A stretch of DNA of 64,000 bases, taken from contig JAJIRX010000668.1 of assembly GCA_023853785.1 (NCBI GenBank), forward strand, positions 744,001 to 808,000, given 5' to 3'. Below are positions 21,254 to 32,069 of the stretch, piece after piece. The DNA comes from Psilocybe azurescens. Taxonomy: Eukaryota > Basidiomycota > Agaricomycetes > Agaricales > Agrocybaceae. Under the pieces are notes generated by a model that made no database searches, was not told the DNA's origin, and worked only from the letters and a program-made list of their open reading frames with translations. Numbering within the stretch: the stretch's first letter is position 1; every line of letters begins with the position of its first letter. The translations under genes and the position numbers were made by a program.

Positions 21254-24245
21254 ATGCCTCCCAAAAAAATCTCACCAGCAACGAGAGCAAGCTCGGATGA
21301 AAGCTCTTGGATCTATGACTCAGAAGCGTGCTGCTCTTGGTTCTGAGACTGCAGCTGAGGATCTCTGGGATCAACTGAGGGAGGCACTCGCCAGCAATAA
21401 TGAGTTAGAGCAGCAGCTTGCTCAGAAGAGTTTAGAGTGTGAGAGCCTGCATTCTGATCTGGAGATTTCCAGGGAAAAGTGTGCCCAGCTTATGGGTGAG
21501 GTTTCTCATTGGTGATCTAAGCAAGAAGCTACATATCATAGTCTCCGCATGGAGTGCCAAAAAGCAAACCGTGGTTCTGCCAAGATTGACTGGCTTGAGC
21601 AGCAGAAGGAGATCCTTGTGTATGCTGAGAAAGAACTGTCTGCTCGCCTTTCAAGGAAATCCAAGGATTCTGAACAAGCTCTTTCACTGCTTACAAAAGC
21701 CAATAATGGCCTTCAGATGGAACTTTCACATTCAATGGCTTGCTGGACATCCCAGCTTGACAAGGCTCAATCAAAATTAGAGATAGCCAATTTGAATCTT
21801 GCTGCACTGAAAAGAGAGGCTTCACGTTTGCATAAATCTGTAGCTCGTGCATCAGGTGTCAAAGATCGTGCAGTTGCAGCTGCAAAAGCAAAGGTGAAGC
21901 AGGAGACATCCACTCATCATCTGATGAAAAAGGTGTCTTCACTGAAGAAACCCGAAATGTAGTGCGTCTACTTGTCAAAGCTGGATGTTCAAGGAACTAT
22001 GTCAATGAGGTGATCTTTTCTGTGCTTCATTCAGCAGGAATTACACTTGTTGGTACTATCAGCCCCCAAGCATTGCACGTGTTATTCGTGAAGGATATTT
22101 TGCAGCTCAAATTCAGCTTGGTTATGAAATGGCAAATGCAAAAGCATGACCTTCAGTGCTGATGGAACTGGACACCGCAGTATCAATTATAACTCCCAAC
22201 ATGTTCATCTCCCTGTTGAAGATTATACATCACTGTCATCTGCTGGCACAGCAAAACAACGAGCTACACGTTTTCTTGGAATTCAATCATCACGGGATGG
22301 ATCAAGTGAAGAGGCCATGATTGATTGGGAAAATACTCTTAAAAAATCATTGATCTCTATAATGGCAGTCCATTTGGCAAGCGTGTAGGAAGGCTTGTCA
22401 AGTTTATTGAGCTTCTGATCAAGCTTGTTGGGATGAACACAGATCATTGTGCAAAAGAAAAGAAGGATGCACGGCTACTTGAAGAGCTTAAAGCTTGGGC
22501 TGTGGATCAGCATCTTGGTGAGGAAGCAATGTTAGGATTGTCAATGGAGGAAATCAACAAGCTCTTCAATGAGGCAGAGAAGAAAATGATTAAGACAATG
22601 GGTGGACAATCCAAGTGGAATACATTATCTGACAATGTGAAAGCTGATAAGCGGGCAAAGATGGTAGAGGGAATAGTGGCAAAACTTGGAAAGGAAGCAT
22701 TTGAGGATCTTGAAGAGAATGAGCAGCGGTTTCTTCGTCTCTTTATCTGGGCAGGTTGCGGATGCCACAAGGATCTTAACACAGTCCGTGGTGGATATGC
22801 AGCCATGTCAGCACTATGGGATGTGCTCAAATTGCCAAGACCTGTTCTTCTTGCTAATCGGGATAATGATCCAGTTGTCCAAGAGCGGACCACAGCTCTT
22901 GGGGAAGGTGATGTACCTACACTAGCCCAGCAACGTGCATTTGAGAAGTCTGCCCGTGGTGCAATTAAGGCAGCTCAAATTGCTGGTGCTATTTTCAATC
23001 ACAAGGATGACAAAAGGGACACCATGATGTCTTTCGCTATTGGTGGTGGGAGCATGTTGGAACTCCATTTACATTCCCTGACACATCCAACAATCGTTTC
23101 CAATCATATTGTGATGCAGCTGCAGCCTTGCTTTTATACAGAGATGTCTTCATTGAGTTTTTGACACATTTACGCATAAACAAGCAGAACTCTCAGTTTA
23201 ACCATATGGAGCAAAATCTTTGGAATGCCCTTCACTGTGATGCTACTCTTGCTGAGTTTGCTGTCCTTGCCATATATGCTGAATCTGTCTCATACCCCTA
23301 CATGAAATCCATTCGTACATCCAGAGACAAAGATCAGAACATGCTTGACCTTGGTCCTCTTCATCACCATGTATATGACCATATGCAAAAAATCATTGAT
23401 AACCCTGATATTCTCATTGGAGCTTCCTCCTCACACTTGACTGCATCTCTGAATGGTGATGAATGGGAGAATTCTGCTGTTGTTAACAAGGTGCTCGAAG
23501 TTGCCCAACAACTGCCTTACTTTAAGGATTTGCTTGTGGCTTTTTCACTGGTGCAGCAAATACTTGGGAGCGATTTACATCTGAATTTGCTGAGGGAGGG
23601 TTAATTGATGAAGCAACTGCAGAGGAGAGAGAATTGGCATGGCTGCCAGCCATAAATGATGAGAATGAAGGTGCCCTTGGGTCTTTTCGGCAACTCATGA
23701 GTCGACAGCCACAGCTAACACTGCTCAATCACAATGCACTAGCCATGTTCTACAAAAATAATACACAAGCATTTATGGCAGCAAAATTCACAGAACCAGA
23801 GGACTATCAATACCTACGCATGCTTGCCCGTGAGTCTCAAGGAGAGGAGAAGCAGCGGCGCAAAGACATTGTCGATTTCCGCAATATAAGCCAAGTAATA
23901 AAAAATAGCAAGGAAGGAGAAACTTGAGAAGACAAAGAATGATAATGCAGAGCGGCTGGCAAATTTGGAGTTAATACTTGACAAAGAGGAGGTCATGAAG
24001 CTCAAAGGAAATTGTCTGGCTGACCAGCTGAAGCTTTTAAGCTTGCTGGAGCACCGAATCTTGCTACTGGTGCATTACCCACATTGGCTGATAAGAAGAG
24101 GAAGGCACTCTCAGATGCTGTTGATTTATTTTTGAATGGTGAATGGGAGATTGAGGAGGATAGTAGTGATGATGAAGAGACTAGTGATGATGAACAGGAG
24201 TTACAGGATGTGGATGATAATGATGAATGGATAGATGAGGACTAA
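21254..24245 (+). pseudogene. Broken transposase-like gene of the 4.3-kb element
   Basis: Read across frame changes, the product is roughly 960 aa. It starts MPPKK, then a long coiled-coil (about residues 20-230, Leu/Glu/Lys heptads). A segment with MTFSADGTGHRSINYNS, VEDYTSLSSAGTAKQRATRF and IQSSRDGSSEEAMIDWE follows, then a helical region ending FLRLFIWAGCGCHKDLN. Next come RDTMMSFAIGGGSMLEL, RFQSYCDAAAALLLYRDVF and WLPAINDENEGALGSFRQLM, and a C-terminal tail rich in Asp/Glu. The charged DG in SADGTGH, the DE(N)EGA segment and the conserved Cys/His are candidate catalytic positions. Defects: a frame shift at the A-run near 21263, an in-frame TGA at 21513-21515, and shifts near 21930, 22060, 22145, 22350, 23060 and 23545. 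I recognise this type only as a dispersed multi-copy Agaricomycete gene without a family name. Confidence 0.65.
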
Positions 24246-24481
24246 AACTGCAATTTGTACCATAATTTCGGATTTTTGGCATTTTATTGGATATAAAAAT
24301 ATTAATTCAGCCTTTTAATTTATTGCTAGATAGCATACTATGTCCCTTGTACAAAAAAATGGAGGAAAACCATAAAGAACTCATGGAATTACAATGTCTC
24401 AACATTTGTGATGTGCAGGGCTGTCACGCGTGACGTTATCAAGCCGCCGCCATCACAGGGATTGTTTAACCCCACTTTTAA

Positions 24482-25556
24482 GAAGGCTTCAACATGGCCT
24501 GAATAGCACCACATCGACAAGACATGAATAACATGGCATGATTGCGGTTGTCTTATTCCAAGCATATATCACATTCTCTGTTTATTTATTGTCTTGTCGG
24601 TGTATCATTGGCTGACAATGGCTGTGTAGCATTAACCACTGGTCCACAGATTTTCCACCATAAGTAAACTGTAAACCCGAGATATGCCATGTGGTGTCAA
24701 TCACTGTGGGCTGCATGTCCCTAAGTCTTTGAACTTGTTCACCACACTGCTGCCTATTTAGTTAATAGTCACAATGAGTGTTGTAAATTGTGAATTATCA
24801 AGTAGAGTAAAATGCTTAGCACCGGCAGGTCTTCTCTTAGTAACTTCTCACTTCTTGTTTTCTTTTCTTGATATTGTATCTGCTGATTATTCAACTTCTT
24901 TGTGCTTCTGTTTACCTTTCTTTCTGGCTCTCATATCTATCTATCTTGTCTACAGCTATACTACTTGGTGTGACTGAGCTGTGAGCTGTGTATACAGGCT
25001 CGTAATATGTGAAGAGATATACTCGCCATCAGCAAGTGAAACCTCATTTTCACATGCAGTCTCAGAATTTCCGATGGCACAATTAATAGGCAAGGTAAGT
25101 CGGGTCTGCTTTACTGAAAGACCACTGATATTCCGGCTCTGGCCTAGTATTTAGCTTTGTAATATCGATTTACAGACCACATTTAAATTCAAGCCTGGAT
25201 ATTTGAACGCTCCCATTGTGCACCAGCCTATTGAAACTGAAGCCTGCACTCAGACGTAGCAGCTCACCATTACTCCATAGAATTTACAGAGGAGGAATAT
25301 GATTATATGAAGATGAGGGGCTGGATGACTGGTAGACTATACTATATGTGTACCATTTTTGGGCTCAAGCAAGGAATTATAAAATAGTATTACTGATTCT
25401 CTGAGATCTATATTCTGCGCTCTTTGTGAGCAATGCACCGTCTACAGTTGAATGTGAGTCAAAATTTGTTTCGAAGACAAGTCCGGCAAGCACCTGGACC
25501 GGCCCGCTGTCGCCGTGGGGCTTAACTGGGGCTTCAACGGCGACACAAACTGTAGG
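24482..25556. other. Between transposons, no gene supported
   Basis: Only short frames. 25380-25556 is somewhat richer in GC and reads partly open on the minus strand, perhaps a remnant of host sequence that received the hairpin element at 25557. Confidence 0.4.
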
Positions 25557-26408
25557 CACTGCTGGCGCCAACCAGTGTAAGTAAAACTTACAGCGAATTA
25601 AATACAGAACTTATGTAAGAATTGCTGTAAGTATGATATACAGCACTTCTGTTTGAAAATAATACAGATAACAAACAGATATTCTGTTCAGTGGCTGTAA
25701 GTTAAACAAACAGTATTTCTGTTTCTAAGCTGTAAGTCAATAATACACCTGAATAAAGAGAATTTCTATTCTTTGTCTGTTTGTTAAATATACAGAATAG
25801 CTGTATGTAATTGCTGTATGTAAAACATACAGATATTGTGTATGTAATTGCTATATGTTATACAAACATGAGTTCTGTAAAGAAAACTTACAGTCAAAGT
25901 ACAGAATTTCTGTTTGTTTTACTTATGGAATTTATGTATATAATTGCTGTATGTAAAACTTACACCGAAATATACAGTATTCAAATTGCTCAGGTATATT
26001 TCGGTGTAAGTTTTACATACAGCAATTATATACACAAATTCATAAGTAAAACAAACAGAAATTCTGTACTTTGACTGTAAGTTTTTACAGAACTCGTGTT
26101 TGTATAACATACAGCAATTACATACACAATATCTGTATGTTTTACATACAGCAATTACATGCAGCTATTCTGTATATTTAACAAACAGACAAAGAATAGA
26201 AATTCTCTTTATTCAGGTGTATTATTGACTTACAGCTTAGAAACAGAAATACTGTTTGTTTAACTTACAGCCACTGAACAGAATATCTGTTTGTTATCTG
26301 TATTATTTTCAAACAGAAGTGCTGTATATCATACTTACAGCAATTCTTACATAAGTTCTGTATTTAATTCGCTGTAAGTTTTACTTACACTGGTCAGCGC
26401 CAGCAGTG
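25557..26408. mobile_element. 852-bp hairpin element with CACTA-like ends
   Basis: The whole element is a near-perfect palindrome with a loop near 25978-25994. Both ends read CACTGCTGGCGC inward, and the trinucleotide AGG flanks both sides (25554-25556 and 26409-26411), as expected for 3-bp target duplications of CACTA/EnSpm-type transposons. The arms consist almost entirely of short inverted words of the type CTGTAAGTAAAACTTACAG, CTGTATGTAAAACATACAG and CTGTTTGTT.AACAAACAG, many copies in each arm. CACTA elements carry such subterminal repeats. No open frame codes for a transposase, so this is a non-autonomous derivative. Confidence 0.8.
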
Positions 26409-26957
26409 AGGGTCGTTATAGTTGCTTCAACGCTTGCATAAAGCTACTCACGGTATATACTATTTGTGCCAAAATTTATTTATTAACTTTGTATCGGTGA
26501 TTCGGTATATAGCATCTACAATAAAATACTGAATGGCTCTGTACTAGGCGGGTACCAGTGTCGAAGGTCTTTGCTTGCCAAGTTGTCGCCAAGAATGCTC
26601 GGCTTGACAACCCGATGATGTTTGGCAACGGCTTTAGAGGCTTGACAGTCTCGCTTTCCATAATCCTGCACCCAGGATCCGCCTGGCTTCGAATTCTAGT
26701 GCTTAGTAAGTCATAATATCAAGCATCTGCCAGTTCTTTTCAGGCACGAATATCGGCCCGCCTTCCCGCTCATTGATAGCGTGCCGAATTCTGGCGCTCC
26801 AACTCGCCACCTCATCGCGTGCACAAACCTTGTCCCAAATCACGTCCATGTATTCCGCAAAACCAGTAGTACTCTTCCTTGTTCTTCGACTAGTTCCATC
26901 ATGCAGTCAACTTCGCGTCGTTCAACTTTAGCTATATTGGGACTCCAGCACTCGCAC
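26409..26957. other. Right edge of the transposon island, no gene seen
   Basis: Contains the inverted partner (about 26618-26660) of the 42-bp segment found at 19840-19882. The rest is unremarkable upstream sequence of the next gene. Confidence 0.45.
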
Positions 26958-28496
26958 ATGGACGCATCCAGAAATCTCCAACCTCTCAGCGACATAAGAG
27001 TAGTCCCCTGGCACCCCAAACTAACACCCTATAGGATGATCGTCATTTCCACGATGATTGTCTTTGGTACAGCTAAGGCGATCTTCACCCAGCGCCAGAG
27101 CTTCATAGTACCAATCACAATCGAATGGCTCTTCGGGACACTGGTCTCGCTACTGTAAGTGGGAGATCTTGTTTGTCACTTGGATAATAAACTGATGAGC
27201 ACTAGATTCTTCACCGTCGGTTCCTACGATTTCAGAGAGGATGTACCCGCTCACTTGCATTGGCTTTTCAAACCGGATTGCATGGATCCAATCTGGGCGC
27301 TCCTCACCGACCACCTATCCATAAAAAGACCATCCTATCGTAGTGAAGAGCAAGTCATACCCGAGGCACTGTACGCCGGACACCCCTTCGTGACGCCTTA
27401 CCGTGTTCTGGTGTGTGCCATTGTGACGGTTGGTGGGATGTCAAAGGCTATGTTGGGTTACTGGGGCTACTCTACGGCAGTTACATGGATAGAGTGGGCA
27501 TCGGCTGTGCCGTTAGCAATTGTGTGAGTTCTACATCTATTGTTTAGACGTCGAAGTTCAAGAAAGAGGTTCAAAGACTGTACGGTTTAGGTCTCTACGA
27601 GTATAATTCGTCCGGTATGTGGTCGACATTCTTTGCTTCTAACCAATCCGGCGTATTCTCCTCATGTGAGCTCAATTCAAGCCTCTGAGTAGACATACGT
27701 GACTTACACAGACCTGAAAGTAAGCACGATCGCTGTCTACTTCTCTGGATTTGTTGCTGCTGCTGTTTGGGTCGGCGGCGGCTTTTACGTTCTACGAGAA
27801 ATCTCAGGCTGGGACATGAAGATTCAACGACCAATGGATTATAAGATTACCATCAGTACATACCTAGAAGACATCGCCGCCCACGGGCTCAAGCTTTTCT
27901 TGCAAGATTGTGCAGCATTTGCCATTTGCACAGTTGGCTTCGTCGTATCTAGTCAAACATTGAAGGAACCTACGGTAGTAGGTGTCTTGAGACGAATGAG
28001 AGGAGGATCGCGGCGAATTTTGCGATTTCTAATATGGGTCATAGGTTTAGTCGTACCATCAGTCGAAGAACGTTTTTCAGAGTCGTCAACCATGTGTAAC
28101 GGCGTAATCGCCTTTCTCAAGCTCGGTAAGTCAATCTCTGTCCTTCGAACTATCTACAAAACACTGAATGTCTTTATCCCGTCGGTGCTTATCCACACAG
28201 GGTGCCGAATCACCTATCACTCTGTGGTTCATATCATGGGCATTGTTGCGACTGGGTCCTTTGCCATGCTTTTATTAGGCTCGACAGTCTTCATCTCGGA
28301 CACCCTGAAAAGCTCTACTGGAACAGACTTCATTTCCCTCACCGCACCTGTAATCTTTCCTGCTTTCATCGGTATTGCTGCTATCGGACTCTTTGGGGTT
28401 ACTTTTAGGATCGCGCATTCTATGATATCACCGTTCTTGTATTCTTACCTGGATTCGAGACCCTTCAATGAGGGCGATCTTTTTCCTTACATGTAG
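26958..28496 (+). CDS. Multi-pass membrane protein of unknown function, 446 aa
   Basis: Exons 26958-27154, 27206-27521, 27548-27665, 27712-28125 and 28201-28496 (1341 nt, phases consistent). Hydrophobic stretches include MIVISTMIVFGTAKAIF, RVLVCAIVTVGGMSKAMLGY, VSTIAVYFSGFVAAAVWVGG, AAFAICTVGFVVSS, VVHIMGIVATGSFAMLLLG and APVIFPAFIGIAAIGLFGV: six or more membrane segments. The first two lie in repeated modules that both start HP..TPYR and contain a TIEW/WIEW motif, so the N-terminal part looks internally duplicated. The 75-nt intron 28126-28200 is a multiple of three without stops, so retention would stay in frame. ATG 26958 gives MDASRNLQPLSD; an upstream in-frame ATG at 26901 is an alternative. 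Known to me only as an unnamed basidiomycete family. Confidence 0.75.
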
Positions 28497-28812
28497 CTAT
28501 GACTGTCTGGAGTTCTTGTATTTACCATTTACACAACTCGTTAATCTAGTACATAAGCACGATGTGGTATCATTGTTCTCGCATCACTGACTCTGAAGAC
28601 TGGCCGCTAATGCGCCTTGATGACCTGTATATTGTCCTAGGCTCGGAACTCGGTAAACAATCGAACCATTCACTTACGTAATGATACATATTCATGCAGT
28701 GTTCGTAAGTCGTGGCTTACTAACGCAGACCCAACGGGCCCAGGTTTACCTCTACTCTCATCATTGCAGCGTTCTAGCTCAGGATCTTTTCTCCACAATC
28801 CTCTCCTAGAAC
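28497..28812. other. Intergenic region upstream of the pyruvate carrier gene
   Basis: No coding potential recognised. Confidence 0.4.
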
Positions 28813-29380
28813 ATGTCTGGTCCTGCTGCCGCTGCTGGGGCATCCAAAATGTCTGCATTCATCAACCATCCCGCCGGTGAGAATTCCTTGGTATCTGCAA
28901 TCATCTATGTTTGCCCCTCTAACGGTGAAATACTCAGGTCCCAAAACCGTCTTCTTCTATGCCCCTCTCATGAAATGGTGTTTGGTTGCTGCAGGACTCA
29001 AAGATTTGAATCGGCCTGCTGATAAGCTGAGCATATCCCAGAATCTAGGTGAGAACTTCATCCCGAGTCGACAGTGTATCCAGGGCTGATATTTTCGTAG
29101 CACTTACTGCCACGGGGTTTATCTGGGTTCGATGGTCCCTTGTGATTACACCCGTGAACTATAGTCTTGCAGCGGTATGTAGATACGCTGTCCACTCCAG
29201 ATATTGTATTAAACCACGTTCCACGTTCCATTCAGGTTAACTTTTTTGTCGGTCTTTCCGGTATAACACAGCTGGGGCGTATTGCAAAGTATGTGGACCA
29301 GCCTACTTATATTGTGCCGGTGTTAACCCTCTCTCTTCAGCCATCGAATGAACAACCCAGAACCTACGAAATCTACATGA
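28813..29380 (+). CDS. MPC2: Mitochondrial pyruvate carrier subunit, MPC2-like, 113 aa
   Basis: Five exons: 28813-28876, 28938-29048, 29101-29174, 29236-29288 and 29341-29380. The product contains the family core PKTVFFYAPLMKWCLVAAGL, then RPADKLSISQNLALTATGFI, VRWSLVITPVNYSLAAVNFF and VGLSGITQLGRIA. MPC proteins form a hetero-complex in the mitochondrial inner membrane that imports pyruvate into the matrix. The FFYAPLMKW and ITPVNYSLAAVN segments are typical of the MPC2 type rather than MPC1. Length fits the family (about 110-150 aa). All introns have consensus ends and the frame is intact. The MPC2-versus-MPC1 call is from memory of the pattern. Confidence 0.93.
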
Positions 29381-29536
29381 TTGTTTGCAATGGTTCTCTG
29401 CAAAACTTATTTGCTCAGTAGATCAGGGAATGATTTTGTATAATATGTCCTGGCTTAATTAGTATATCACATACGCAAGGTAGCGTGAGCGAAATTCTCT
29501 TAGTTCTAGTGCATTGGACATTGGAATTTGTAGTAT

Positions 29537-29736
29537 ATTAGTCTCGGCCTCCCATCCTCTTTCGGAACAGATACCCAATATGGGTATCCCTCCGTTAGAG
29601 TCTGGGATACTACCAACGAGAATTTCACGAACGCAAAGGTATGTTGGGACCGTTGGTAGTATCCCAGACTCTGACGGAGGGATACCCATATAGGGTATCT
29701 GTTCCGAAAGAGGATGGGAGGCTGAGACTAGTAATA
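29537..29736. repeat. Fold-back element, arms about 83 bp, spacer 32 bp
   Basis: 29537-29618 pairs with 29651-29736; both arms carry CCTCCCATCCTCTTTCGGAA and GGGTATCCCTCCGT in opposite orientation, with only a few mismatches. Each arm also contains an internal small palindrome around CCCATATGGG. It lies about 160 bp downstream of the MPC2-like gene and could form a strong hairpin in a 3' extended transcript. Confidence 0.8.
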
Positions 29737-30108
29737 TATGTCCATACATCCACCGTTTACCCCGGCGACTATAGGAAACCGAAGTTTAAAATCCACGGGA
29801 AATATGACAGCTCTTCCCTGCAATGCTACGACATTCTGAAACGATGGCAACAGCAAGAATTTCTGTGGACATGGAAAAATATTCTGGTGTTTGAGAAAGC
29901 CCAGAGCACGCGTATCCTCTAGGATGTAACCTCCGATACGATAGTACGAGAGACTGGTTCTGAAATCCTGCGAAAGCCATCCGAATTCTCAAAAGTAGAT
30001 ATTCAGGCGGAAAAGGAGCACACGATCACAAGCTACTATTATATGTGTCGCACCAAAGTGTTATGGTAAGATCAAATCATATATTGTTGAATAAGAATTG
30101 GCAGAAAA
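29737..30108. other. Spacer, no gene seen
   Basis: Only short frames between the hairpin and the 3' end of the DUF1996 gene. Confidence 0.4.
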
Positions 30109-32069
30109 TTACAAGCATTGAGAGTAGTAGGCATTCTGCGCCTTACAGGTGTACGGTGCAGCGCAGACAGTCGGCCCAGAATATCCTTGCCCACCTATAC
30201 TCATATCAACATCATGATTAACGCCCAGTCCTTTAGTCCGAAAAACAGACAACAGGAAATGATTACTTACCGCACTGGGCCCAATGTGCGGCGGTGTTTC
30301 CGGGAGCCTGAGTGGTGACTGGGACAGGCGGCTGAGTATTGGCCGTGGTTCCCGGTGCGGGTGTTACGCTCGGGTACGATCCAGGTGCAGCAGTTGTAAC
30401 TGCGCCGCATCCCACTGCCTGTGTGGCAGATCCTGGACCTGATTGAATTGGGTTACACCCAGGGAGTGCCGAAAGCCCTGTTGGTTAATATGTTAGTACG
30501 GAAGCTCGAGCGCCCGACGCTTATCCAACACATCAGTTAATGGTCAATATAAAATGACGTACATCCGTCAGTGGTCTCGGCGACCCGGGGAGCCTGAACG
30601 CAGGCGTTGATGGCGTCGATGGACTGGGTTGTGAGGACGTTGCAATTTCCTCCTCCGGCATCGTTGCAGGAGTCCATTGCCCTTTGAAGGGAATCCCCTT
30701 TCCAGCCAAACACGTAGTCGGCGTGTTGCCCTACACCGACGCTGGGGGTTTATGCTTAGTGTCTGAATCGACATCAAATTGTAGCTTTTGGCTTGAGATA
30801 GTACTCACGGATCACCCATGGAGAACACGAATGGCTGCTTTCCGTTGGATGGCCACATGTTGTTGAAGGAGGTGGTATCCCAAATAGTCTCTATGAAGAG
30901 CTCGGGAAGGACCACTGGGTGGGTAGACGGGCAGGCACCATTGATAGTGTAGCTGGTGTGGCTCTAATAAAACTTGATTAGCACATAGGTTGGTGGTATC
31001 CTTAACTCGCGGAGATTTACCTTGTGGTCTGCAGTGTCGAGGTTGACTCCATCCCAGCATCTGAGATGAAACGTTACTTAAATAGAATAGCTGTGAATGA
31101 AGGGACAGTAACGCACGTAGGGAACACAATCTGGGAGCGAATTCCGCCAGTACAGGGCTGAGAAGGCAGGACATGCGAGTCGCTTCCGGGAGTACCTACA
31201 ACACCTCCGTTGCCGTAATTGGCTGTTAGGCATCGGAAGTTGAGGGAGTTGGCCTCTGCGGAGTTTGCGTCGTATTGACGCAGGAAGGGATTTCCGACGA
31301 TCATTCGGAAACCCTGGATGAATTTTAGTTATAGATCAGTTAATTGACAGGGAGTCGAGTGACATTAAAGGCGGTAGATATACATACTTTTTTGAACGCA
31401 GTCACTTTACCAGTTTGAATGTAGTAAATTGTCATTCCGCCGTTGGCATTTCCGAGGTACTGTCCGGGCATTTGAGGAACCTGCAAGGTGATTTTGAGTC
31501 TTGTATGACGAAGTTAATGGGGCAGGAAGGCGTACTCTCTTGTAAGTTCCATTGGGGTGCTGGAAGTAGAGAACGGCTGTCCAATAGTTGGAGAAATCTT
31601 CCTTGAATGTACAGGTTGTGCAGGTGGAGAGACTCGGGAGATCATTCGCGGGGTCCATGGTGATATTGAACCTGTTATCGTACGAGTCAGCTTGATAATT
31701 GCATACATATGTGGATGGATATTACGCGTTCTGAAAGATTAAGAGGTATTCAAGGTGAGCAGGATAGGACGAAAGAATCGAATTGTTATTTACGTACTCC
31801 TCCAACAATCTGTGGCAGTAGAGAGTGAGATAAATGGTTGTAGGGTCATATTTATTATTGAGATGTACCTGATGAAGATGTCCAGAGACTTGTCCCGGAC
31901 TAATCAACCTGTAATATCGTAATAAGATCAATTACAAATACAGGGAAACGGTCAACAGGGATACTTACGGATCGAAACGCTCAATTACAAGCTGGGAGCA
32001 AGGGAAACGCAAAAGTGCATGAACTTGAGTCGTCGCAAGAACACAGCCGAGGAGATACTTCCACTGCAT
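30109..32069 (-). CDS. Secreted DUF1996 protein with C-terminal CBM1, 416 aa
   Basis: Twelve exons: 31969-32069, 31869-31908, 31798-31809, 31726-31730, 31536-31671, 31388-31480, 31117-31313, 31021-31060, 30809-30963, 30563-30741, 30271-30477 and 30109-30194. The sum is 1251 nt and all phases fit. A signal peptide ([18 protein letters not shown]) precedes the DUF1996 landmarks [74 protein letters not shown] and [14 protein letters not shown] Pro/Thr/Ala linker leads to a fungal cellulose-binding CBM1: [16 protein letters not shown], then AYYSQCL at the very end. This points to an extracellular protein acting on or at plant cell wall. The activity of DUF1996 is not established to my knowledge. 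The 12- and 5-nt exons encode the invariant IVGG and part of NA. Confidence 0.93.

Larger units (their letters stand above)
20132..24473 (+). mobile_element. 4.34-kb DNA transposon with 8-bp target duplication
   Basis: The element is bounded by the exact direct repeat ACTTTTAA at 20124-20131 and 24474-24481. Its ends are imperfect inverted repeats: TGGGGATGACCAATCCC on the left, and GGGGTTAAACAATCCC when the right end is read in reverse complement. A second matched pair lies just inside the ends (GTGACACGCATGTGAC on the left, GTCACGCGTGAC on the right). The body carries one long broken plus-strand gene (21254-24245). Eight-base duplications are typical of hAT and Kyakuja-Dileera-Zisupton-like elements, but I do not see their signature motifs in the protein. 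The copy is decayed by frameshifts and a stop. Confidence 0.8.

Noticed and set aside
25811..26110. Two frames with similar peptides on opposite strands
   Set aside because: Both are translations of the same palindrome of the CACTA-like hairpin element.
25557..26408. A CRISPR-like array of short regular repeats
   Set aside because: The words are palindromic, irregularly spaced and arranged in two mirror arms without unique spacers; this is a eukaryotic transposable-element hairpin.
29459..29749. 96-codon minus-strand frame
   Set aside because: It is created by the fold-back at 29537-29736; the peptide repeats itself because the DNA is an inverted repeat.
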